This document shows, piece by piece, positions 53,498-60,765 of a stretch of 64,000 bases of DNA (the first letter of the stretch is position 1; each line of letters starts with the position of its first letter). The DNA comes from JBKCUI01 sp052161625 (GTDB lineage Bacteria > Planctomycetota > Planctomycetia > Pirellulales > Pirellulaceae). The position numbers and the translations under genes are program-made. Where the stretch lies: NCBI GenBank assembly GCA_052161625.1, contig CP197412.1. The stretch is one strand, 5' to 3'. Below the pieces are notes generated by a model, which ran no database searches, had not been told where the DNA came from, and was given only the letters and a program-made list of their open reading frames with translations.

Positions 53498-54583
53498 ATG
53501 AAAAGGTCTCTTCGGCAACGAGGGTTCACCCTCGTCGAGCTGTTGGTGGTGATTGCCATCATCGGCATTCTGGTCGGATTGCTGTTACCAGCAGTCCAGG
53601 CGGCCCGCGAAGCGGCACGCCGTATGCAGTGTTCCAATAACCTCAAGCAAATGGGCTTGGCGGCACTGAACTACGAGTCTGCGTTCAAGAAATTGCCAGC
53701 CCTTGGGCATTCCGGTGTAGGCAATGCGGCACCTGGAATGGGTGCAGGCGCGGGTTGGCCTTACGCTTGGACCATCTCCGTTTTGCCTTTCATCGAGCAA
53801 AACAGCCTGTATCAAAACATGATGGCTCAGGCTCGACCGGGTGGACCGGGGCTCCCAACCCCTTGGAGCACTGCCAACAATGCTTGGGAGAACGCAAACT
53901 GGAAGGCGCAAATTCCTTCCTTTATTTGCCCTTCCGATACCCCGCCCACCAACCGTGGCGAGAGCCCTGCTCTGTTGAACTATCGAGCATGCTTGGGTGA
54001 CGATTACCACCAGAACCATTTCCGTCCTCAAGACGGTCGCGACAACCGTGGTATGTTCCAGATCGATCGCTATTTGGCAATTGGACAAATTCCAGACGGA
54101 ACGTCGAACACGATTATGTTCGGTGAAGCCGTTGCGGGTGGTGCACCCAACGACGTGTTGGGCGGTGTCGCTCTCGACATGCAAGCTTGGAATCCAGCCG
54201 CTTGCTTGGCTCGTATCGACCCAGTGAACCGTCGCCGCATCACCGGCAACGTTCGTGCCGACTTCCGCCCCCAGGGTGGTCGTGCTTGGGACGGTCGCCC
54301 CTACTTCGTCGGGTTCACAACCATTGTGGCTCCCAACGGTCCTAGCTGCCACTGGGGTGGTGTAGACGGCAATGAGCACATGGGTGCACTCTCCAGCTAC
54401 CACACCGGCGGTGGTCAGATCGGGATGGTGGATGGCTCGGTTCGTTTCATCAGCCAATCGGTCGATACCGGCAATCAATCTGTGGATGACATCGATAACC
54501 CAGGCAGTCGTCCTTCTCCTTACGGAGTGTGGGGTGCCCTCGGTAGTCGAGCTGGTGGTGAAACCGCTTCGCTTCAAGACTAG
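53498..54583 (+). CDS. DUF1559 pseudopilin-like protein (H-X9-DG type)
   Basis: The 361-residue product begins with a type IV pilin-like leader, R-G-F-T-L-V-E-L-L-V-V-I-A-I-I-G, whose cleavage would expose F at residue 10. The conserved A-R-E-A-A-R-R-M-Q-C-S-N-N-L-K-Q follows, then the DUF1559 body. The C terminus carries the H-x9-D-G motif (H-T-G-G-G-Q-I-G-M-V-D-G). Planctomycetes have dozens of such proteins, likely exported and assembled at the surface by a type II-like system. GAGGA lies about 8 bases before the ATG. A lipoprotein gene follows after 95 bp. Confidence 0.93.
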   Translation: MKRSLRQRGFTLVELLVVIAIIGILVGLLLPAVQAAREAARRMQCSNNLKQMGLAALNYESAFKKLPALGHSGVGNAAPGMGAGAGWPYAWTISVLPFIEQNSLYQNMMAQARPGGPGLPTPWSTANNAWENANWKAQIPSFICPSDTPPTNRGESPALLNYRACLGDDYHQNHFRPQDGRDNRGMFQIDRYLAIGQIPDGTSNTIMFGEAVAGGAPNDVLGGVALDMQAWNPAACLARIDPVNRRRITGNVRADFRPQGGRAWDGRPYFVGFTTIVAPNGPSCHWGGVDGNEHMGALSSYHTGGGQIGMVDGSVRFISQSVDTGNQSVDDIDNPGSRPSPYGVWGALGSRAGGETASLQD

Positions 54584-54678
54584 TGCAGCGACTGTCGCTT
54601 GACGGTAAAACAACGAGACGAGCGGTACCCCGTGTGCCGTTCGTTTTTCTTTTTATTACAGCTTTTCAGGGGATAATC

Positions 54679-55152
54679 ATGCGTTTCACTTTGGTATTGG
54701 GTTTGGTTCTGTCGTTGGGGGCATCGATCGTCGGATGCGGGGACTCCGGGCCATCGCTCGCCCCGGTCAAAGGGAAGGTCATGATGTATGGCAAGCCCTA
54801 CGAGAAAGGTTTGGTGGTGTTTGAGCCTGTGGGAGGAGGACCTGCTGGAACTAGCCGCACCGATGCGAATGGTGAGTTCGAGATTTGGTCGGCAGGAAGA
54901 AAGGGGGCGATGATCGGCGACCACAAAGTTGTTGTCACCACGATCATGGATGCGCCTGTGGAAACGGCCCCGGTTGCACCCGCAAGTTCTGATGACCCTG
55001 CGTACATGAGCCAGGCGCACGGCAACAACATGTCGCAATACAAAGCAGCCGAAAAGAATAAGGAGCCGATCCCAGCGAAGTACAACAAAAACTCCGAGCT
55101 CAAATGCTCGGTTCCAGCTGCTGGCACTCAGTTCGATATCGACATCAAATAG
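54679..55152 (+). CDS. Small lipoprotein with carboxypeptidase-regulatory-like domain
   Basis: This 157-residue product has a lipoprotein signal with the lipobox I-V-G-C, giving Cys20 as the anchor. The mature part is one beta-sandwich (G-K-V-M-M-Y-G-K-P-Y-E-K-G-L-V-V-F, then D-A-N-G-E-F) like the carboxypeptidase regulatory fold. It is the usual follower of DUF1559 genes in planctomycetes. CAGGGG is the probable ribosome-binding site. The longer frame starting at 54583 lies largely in the upstream gap and is not credible. Confidence 0.87.
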   Translation: MRFTLVLGLVLSLGASIVGCGDSGPSLAPVKGKVMMYGKPYEKGLVVFEPVGGGPAGTSRTDANGEFEIWSAGRKGAMIGDHKVVVTTIMDAPVETAPVAPASSDDPAYMSQAHGNNMSQYKAAEKNKEPIPAKYNKNSELKCSVPAAGTQFDIDIK

Positions 55153-55180
55153 ATCTCGATCAATGGATGACGATGGAAAA

Positions 55181-55207
55181 GCAGGTGGCTGCGGGTCAGC
55201 CACCTGC
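55181..55207. terminator. Bidirectional hairpin terminator
   Basis: A perfect 10-bp stem, GCAGGTGGCT/AGCCACCTGC, with a 7-base loop stands between the lipoprotein gene (plus) and the helicase gene (minus). On the minus strand it is followed by TTTTCC, which suits an intrinsic terminator for the helicase gene. Confidence 0.7.
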
Positions 55208-55224
55208 ACCCATCGCGCGTTGGG

Positions 55225-57339
55225 CTACTTCTTCCCACTTGCCGCTTTCTTTGCTTCGTCGGCAGCGCCCCGGATCGCCTTCATCCTGTTCGGATTGTCC
55301 GCTTGCCCGGTCACCTCGTAGAGAAACCGACTTGGAAATGTAGGACGCGCTTTCCCCCACTTGAATCGGGACATCGGTAGCGAAAGCGAGAGTTCGTCTT
55401 GAGCCCGCGTGACGCCGACGTAACAAAGTCGGCGTTCTTCATCGACCGCATCTGCATCGGTGACAATGGATTTTCGATGCGGCAAAATTCCTTCTTCCAT
55501 CCCGACCATATAGACGATGGGAAATTCAAGTCCTTTGGAGCTGTGGTAGGTCATAAGGGAGATCGCATTGCGACTCATCTGTTTCTCTTTTTCCTTGGGA
55601 GAGCCGAACTCTCGCCCGGCGAGCGTTACAGAGGAAAGGAAGTCATGGATCGTGGGTGTGTCGGTCTCTTGTTCGTATTCTGCGACCGCATTGATCACTT
55701 CTTCGATAGAGCCGAGTCGCATGTTGCAGTCATCGGGATCGGGGTAGAGACGTTCGACTTCTTCTCGGTATTTGATCGCATCGATCAAATCGGAAACGAT
55801 GCGGGACAGCGATTCCTTTCCAAGCGTGGACTTCGTGGTCCCCTCTGGGGCTGGTTTCGTCGAGCTTGCAGAATCGTCCTCGTTGCGTGCGGAGGCTTCG
55901 AAGGCTTGAAGACGGGAGTGAAAATCGGACTGCAACGCCTTTAGCTTTGCGACGCCCCCTTGCGCGGGTGCGGGGAGGGATGCGACCATACCTCGCTCCT
56001 GCATCACTTTCCAAACGCTGGAGGATTCTGCGACTGCTCGTTTGAGGAGCTTGTCGACGCTGGTGGCTCCCATTCCGCGCGGAGGGACATTGATGACTCG
56101 GAGCAGTGCCAGTTCGTCGTCGGGGGAATCGATCCATCGCAGGTAGGAGATCAGATCCCGAACTTCCTTTCGATCGAAGAAGGACTGGCTACCGGTGATG
56201 ACATAGGGGAGTTTGCAACGCCTCAGTTCCATTTCAAATGGGCGAGGCTGTTCGTTCGTTCGAAACAGAATCGCAAAGTCCCCAGCTTCGACCATGGGAT
56301 CGTTCCTAAGGCGTCCTGCGATTTCCTCGACGACACCTTTTGCTTCTTCGGCTTCGCTCGGGAACTGAAGGATGCGAGGTTGTTGTCCGTTAGGGCGAGC
56401 CGCGCGCAATGTCTTGTCGTGGCGATGGGCATTGAAGACGATCAATCGATTGGCCATTTGCAAAATGGCATCGGTCGATCGGTAGTTGTCTTCCAAGCGA
56501 ACGACGGTCGCTTCGGGCCAATCGTTTTTAAAGTTAAGGATGTGGCGCACTTCAGCACCTCGCCAACCGTAGATCGATTGGTCGTCGTCACCCACCACAC
56601 ACAAATTACGGTGGTCGATTGCGAGGGAACGGATGATGCGGTATTGAGTACCGTTTGTGTCTTGGTATTCGTCGACCAGGATGTGGTCGTATCGGCTGGC
56701 TTCTTCCCGGCGGACGCGATCGTTTTCGGTGAGCAATTGTTCAGCGCACACCAGAAGGTCGTCAAAATCGAATGCGGCTTGGAGTTTGAGAGCGCGTTGG
56801 TAGCGTTTGTAACCGCTGGCAGCCATGTGCTCTTTGTCGGTGATCGCCGCCGAGTTGGCTTGGTCGGGGCGCACCCCGATATTCTTCCAATTGCTAACGA
56901 TGTTGAGAAAGTCGCTCGGCTTGAGCATATCCTCGTGGACTTTGATTTCGCGAAGGACCGTGCGCGCCACGCTTTCGGCGTCGCTTCGGTCATAGATCGT
57001 AAACTTCTCTGGGTAGCCTAGCTCTTTCGCGTGCCGTTTGAGAATTTGGACGCAGTGCGAATGAAAAGTCCCGATGACGGGGCGCTGGGGAGCGGGTTGG
57101 CCGCGTCGGACTCGTTTTGGAATCTTCAGCTGATGGGAAACGCGTTCGTGCATTTCCTGCGACGCTTTGTTGGTAAAGGTCACCGCCAAAATCCGATCGG
57201 CCCGTGTCCCGTGTCGAATCAAGTTTGCGATTCGGAACGTAACGACCCGAGTCTTCCCTGTCCCAGCACCTGCGAGCACCAGCAAGGGACCGGAAAGAGT
57301 ATCGACCGCGCTCTGCTGGGGGGGGTTCAATTCTGCCAT
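55225..57339 (-). CDS. uvrD: UvrD/PcrA-type DNA helicase
   Basis: A superfamily 1 3'-to-5' DNA helicase of 704 residues. Motif I is A-G-A-G-T-G-K-T (23-30), motif II is D-E-Y-Q-D-T-N, and motif III is G-D-D-D-Q-S-I-Y-G-W-R-G. Later motifs Y-R-S-T and V-T-R-A-Q-D-E are in order. Such helicases displace UvrC-DNA products, MutL-directed strands or RecA filaments. It lacks the longer C-terminal tail that binds RNA polymerase in PcrA. ATG at 57339 was preferred over TTG at 57348. It is divergent from argC. Confidence 0.92.
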   Translation of the reverse strand: MAELNPPQQSAVDTLSGPLLVLAGAGTGKTRVVTFRIANLIRHGTRADRILAVTFTNKASQEMHERVSHQLKIPKRVRRGQPAPQRPVIGTFHSHCVQILKRHAKELGYPEKFTIYDRSDAESVARTVLREIKVHEDMLKPSDFLNIVSNWKNIGVRPDQANSAAITDKEHMAASGYKRYQRALKLQAAFDFDDLLVCAEQLLTENDRVRREEASRYDHILVDEYQDTNGTQYRIIRSLAIDHRNLCVVGDDDQSIYGWRGAEVRHILNFKNDWPEATVVRLEDNYRSTDAILQMANRLIVFNAHRHDKTLRAARPNGQQPRILQFPSEAEEAKGVVEEIAGRLRNDPMVEAGDFAILFRTNEQPRPFEMELRRCKLPYVITGSQSFFDRKEVRDLISYLRWIDSPDDELALLRVINVPPRGMGATSVDKLLKRAVAESSSVWKVMQERGMVASLPAPAQGGVAKLKALQSDFHSRLQAFEASARNEDDSASSTKPAPEGTTKSTLGKESLSRIVSDLIDAIKYREEVERLYPDPDDCNMRLGSIEEVINAVAEYEQETDTPTIHDFLSSVTLAGREFGSPKEKEKQMSRNAISLMTYHSSKGLEFPIVYMVGMEEGILPHRKSIVTDADAVDEERRLCYVGVTRAQDELSLSLPMSRFKWGKARPTFPSRFLYEVTGQADNPNRMKAIRGAADEAKKAASGKK

Positions 57340-57510
57340 GCAAGCCAATGTACCGGAGAGACTCGAAGTCGAAAGTCCAGTTTTCTGGGCTCCCTTACCC
57401 TCCGCATAAAAGGTAAAACTTATCGAAAATCTCGACGGAGAATAACGGGTGACTGCGGCTTTCGCCCAAGCATCCGAGTGCGCCCAGGAACGAGGAGAGG
57501 GACCTTTGCA

Positions 57511-58533
57511 ATGTTGATTCGAGTTGGCATCGTTGGTGCATCCGGCTATACAGGGCTCGAAGCGATCGAGTGGTTGCTAGGACATCCTCAAGTGCAGATC
57601 ACAGCAGTCACCAGCCGGCATCCGAATGGATACATGCTTGGCGATCTTTACCCCCATCTCATGGGACGTATTCGGCTCCCGTTGGAGGACGCTAGCCCGG
57701 AACAGTTGGCGGCCAAGTGCGATGTCGTGTTGACTTGTTTGCCACATGGTGCTTCAGCCAGGCGATCGGTGGATCTATTGAATGCGGGTTGCAGGGTGAT
57801 CGACCTTTCTGCCGATTTCCGACTGAGTTGCCCTGCTTTGTACGAAAAGTGGTATGGCGAGAAGCACCCTGATCCTTTGAAACTCGGAACGACCCCTTAT
57901 GGCCTGCCCGAGCTTTTCGGGGATGCCATTCCCAACGCGAACTTGATCGCCAACCCTGGATGTGTCGGAACTGCGTCCATTCTCCCGCTAGCGCCCTTGG
58001 TGAAAGAGGGGTTGATCGAATGCGATGACATCATCATCGATTGCAAATCGAGTGTGAGCAGCGAGGGAAGGGCCTTGAGGAAAGAGGGGCTCTACTGCGA
58101 GGCCGCCGAGAGCGTTTCTGTACATGCGATCGGCAGCTCGCGTCATCAGCCTGAAATCACCGACATCGTCAAACGCTTCAGTGGAAAAGAGATCCATTTA
58201 TCGTTCACCCCGCATGTTGTTCCCATGGAACGAGGGGTGATGGTTACGTCCTATGTCAAACCGACCGGGACCGTTTCCACCAACCAGATACGAGAATGTT
58301 TGCTGGCCTATTACCACGAATCGCCGTTCGTGCGAGTGATCTCACACCTGCCGGCCACGCGATACGTCACACGCACGAATTGCGTCGATATCGCGGTTCG
58401 GGAGAACGGTTCCCGAATCACCATCCTATCGGCCTTGGACAACCTGGTGAAAGGTGGTAGCGGTGCCGCCATCCAAAACTTGAACCTCATGTTTAACCTT
58501 CCCGTGACCACCGGACTTCAGCGCGGTTTCTAA
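57511..58533 (+). CDS. argC: N-acetyl-gamma-glutamyl-phosphate reductase
   Basis: ArgC reduces N-acetyl-glutamyl phosphate to the semialdehyde with NADPH in arginine synthesis. The 340-residue product has the cofactor loop G-A-S-G-Y-T-G (9-15) and the catalytic Cys151 in A-N-P-G-C-V-G-T. The true start is the ATG at 57511, preceded by GAGGAGAGGG; upstream in-frame sequence (from 57031) overlaps the divergent helicase gene and is not homologous. No other arg genes are adjacent. Confidence 0.96.
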   Translation: MLIRVGIVGASGYTGLEAIEWLLGHPQVQITAVTSRHPNGYMLGDLYPHLMGRIRLPLEDASPEQLAAKCDVVLTCLPHGASARRSVDLLNAGCRVIDLSADFRLSCPALYEKWYGEKHPDPLKLGTTPYGLPELFGDAIPNANLIANPGCVGTASILPLAPLVKEGLIECDDIIIDCKSSVSSEGRALRKEGLYCEAAESVSVHAIGSSRHQPEITDIVKRFSGKEIHLSFTPHVVPMERGVMVTSYVKPTGTVSTNQIRECLLAYYHESPFVRVISHLPATRYVTRTNCVDIAVRENGSRITILSALDNLVKGGSGAAIQNLNLMFNLPVTTGLQRGF

Positions 58534-58583
58534 GCTCGAATTCCCTCCCCCCCGATCGATACCCTTCCCCATCGAGACCACCC

Positions 58584-59789
58584 TTGAACGCAAATTTTTT
58601 TGAGCAACTTCAGAAGCTCCATACCGAATCGGGCCCTGTTGCGACGGCGAAACGTTTGGTCGAAGAAATGAGGCAACAAAAGCGTTATCCAGAGCTTTTT
58701 GAAGCATTGAAGATGTACCATCGGGTGGAGTTGGGGCTCCCTGCAGTACAGACCGATCCAACCGGGAACGGATCCAACACCAATCTGCTTGGCGACCCGG
58801 TTCAAGACCAGCTCGACAAGCGATTGATCGAGTCCTGTAAAGAAGTCGGCGCTGCGCTGCTGCGGCAAGGAGCTTTGCAGGAAGGCTGGATGTACATGCG
58901 AGCGGTGGGAGATCGCGAGGCCGCAGCCGAGGCGCTCGAGAGCGTCGATGCCACCCAAGAGAACTTGGATATGCTCCTCGCCCTATTGGTGCAGGAAGGG
59001 GTGGACGTCAGGCGAGGGACACTGCTTTCCTTATCGATGCGTGGGACATGCAACACGATCACCATGATGGATAGCATCATTGCCATGCGAGGGCGAGCCG
59101 ATCAGCAAGCGGCGGTGGGAGTATTGGTGGAGCATGTTCATCAAGAACTGCTGGAAAGCGTTCGAGCCGACTTGCAGCGTCGGGAGAATTGGACAGCCGA
59201 CCATCCCGATGCCAGGGAGTTGAGTCTGGAGAAACTACTCGTCAGCCGACCAGGGCTTCTCAAGGACGGGACGTACCACCTCGATACGACCCACTTGGCA
59301 TCGACGATCCGTTTCGCCCGGATTTTGGACGACGAAAAATCGTTGAGGCTCGCGCTCGACATCGCCCAATATGGCCGTCAATTGCACGCGCAGTATCAAT
59401 ATCCCAGCGATGAGCCCTTTGCGGATCTGTATCCCATGTCGATCGCGTTGTTCAAGGCGTTGCTGGGAGAGCAGTTGGAGGGGGCCGTCCGGATGTTTTT
59501 GCAGAAGGCCGAAAGCTTGGATCCGCAGGAGCACGGAACGGTCGCCATTGAGACCTATGCCGACCTTTTGACCCGCATCGGACGCCCCGGCGAGGCGATG
59601 CAGTTTCTCATCAAGCGAATGCCCCGCGGTATGAGGCCTTATGGGATCGCCCCTTCCCTGATCGAACTGGCGGAGTTGTCGGGGGAATACCAAACCATGA
59701 TGAACCACGCTCGCGAACGCTTGGACGACGTCGGTTTCGCAGCCGCCCTGCTCCAGCAGGCCACCGTCAAGAATCAAACCGCCCGATAA
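58584..59789 (+). CDS. Unrecognised helical-repeat protein
   Basis: The 401-residue product is rich in helices with no signal peptide or membrane segment. The stretch from residue 285 onwards resembles TPR or similar alpha-solenoid repeats (such as A-I-E-T-Y-A-D-L-L-T-R-I-G-R-P-G-E-A-M). The middle portion contains M-R-G-T-C-N-T-I-T-M-M and is unlike any domain I know. It begins with TTG, and no ATG lies close downstream. It lies 50 bp after argC and 130 bp before the ABC gene set; the gap shows a promoter-like pair, so it may be separate from both. Confidence 0.7.
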   Translation: MNANFFEQLQKLHTESGPVATAKRLVEEMRQQKRYPELFEALKMYHRVELGLPAVQTDPTGNGSNTNLLGDPVQDQLDKRLIESCKEVGAALLRQGALQEGWMYMRAVGDREAAAEALESVDATQENLDMLLALLVQEGVDVRRGTLLSLSMRGTCNTITMMDSIIAMRGRADQQAAVGVLVEHVHQELLESVRADLQRRENWTADHPDARELSLEKLLVSRPGLLKDGTYHLDTTHLASTIRFARILDDEKSLRLALDIAQYGRQLHAQYQYPSDEPFADLYPMSIALFKALLGEQLEGAVRMFLQKAESLDPQEHGTVAIETYADLLTRIGRPGEAMQFLIKRMPRGMRPYGIAPSLIELAELSGEYQTMMNHARERLDDVGFAAALLQQATVKNQTAR

Positions 59790-59847
59790 TCTCCGCTCCC
59801 GTCGAACCGGCAGCCTGGGCAAAACGTACCGGCCGAGGCGAGTGACA

Positions 59848-59875
59848 TTGTTGAGGAATTTATTCTCGATATACT
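59848..59875 (+). promoter_or_regulatory. Possible promoter of the ABC transporter operon
   Basis: TTGTTG (59848-59853) and TATACT (59870-59875), with a 16-base spacer, stand about 45 bp before the ATPase start codon. Confidence 0.45.
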
Positions 59876-59919
59876 GCCTCGCCGTGCTTTTTAGGTGATT
59901 CTAGCCAAACGGAAACCTT

Positions 59920-60663
59920 ATGACGGAAATGACGACCAGTGCAGTGCCCATGATCGAGGCCGATGGATTGTCCAAGTTCTACGGTCCATTCGCCGCGGCG
60001 CGGGGTATCTCTTTTAAAGTAAACCAAGGCGAGTTAGTGGCATTCCTGGGCCCCAACGGGGCGGGAAAAAGTACCACCATGAAAATGCTCACCGGATATT
60101 TGGCTCCCAGCGAAGGGGTCGCTCGGATCGCCGGCCACGATATGTTTCGCGATCGGATCGCGGGTTCCAAGCGATTGGGGTACCTGCCTGAAAACGGCCC
60201 TCTCTACCCGGACATGACTCCGTTTAGCCTGCTAAACTTTTTTGCGGATGCCCGCGGGTTGGCGGCGGATTACAAAAAGACGCGGGTCGAGGCCGTGATC
60301 GAACTGTGCGACTTGAAGTCGGTGGTGCACAAGGCGATTAGCAAACTCTCCAAAGGGTTTCGGCAACGCGTCGGCATGGCGCAAGCGTTGTTGCATGAGC
60401 CCGATGTTCTCATTCTCGACGAGCCGACCGCGGGGTTGGATCCGAACCAAATTCGCGAAGTTCGAAATACGATGCGAAAGCTTGGGGAAACCAAAACCAT
60501 CTTGCTCTCGACCCACATTCTGCAAGAAGTCGAGGCGATGGCGTCCCGGGTCATCATGATCAACGAAGGACGAAAGGTTTTCGAGGGGAGCGTGGCGGAA
60601 CTCAAGGAGATCAAGGGTGATCTCGCAGAGGCCTTCCACAAGTTGACCGGGGCGGCTGCTTAG
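59920..60663 (+). CDS. ABC transporter ATP-binding protein (GldA/NatA-like)
   Basis: The 247-residue ATPase has Walker A G-P-N-G-A-G-K-S-T (44-52), the signature L-S-K-G-F-R-Q-R, and Walker B V-L-I-L-D-E-P-T. The pattern is that of ABC-2-type exporters; the next gene encodes the membrane part after 102 bp. The set matches the GldA-GldF-GldG group known from gliding Bacteroidetes and widespread in other phyla, including planctomycetes. The cargo is not known. Confidence 0.9.
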   Translation: MTEMTTSAVPMIEADGLSKFYGPFAAARGISFKVNQGELVAFLGPNGAGKSTTMKMLTGYLAPSEGVARIAGHDMFRDRIAGSKRLGYLPENGPLYPDMTPFSLLNFFADARGLAADYKKTRVEAVIELCDLKSVVHKAISKLSKGFRQRVGMAQALLHEPDVLILDEPTAGLDPNQIREVRNTMRKLGETKTILLSTHILQEVEAMASRVIMINEGRKVFEGSVAELKEIKGDLAEAFHKLTGAAA

Positions 60664-60765
60664 CCCCCCTGCTGTGCTGTCCAAATCGGCACGGCGCACT
60701 AGCTTCCCAATGACGTCGATGTTCGCCACGCCTCGTCCAAGAGGGCCGACTCGCGACATCGATCC

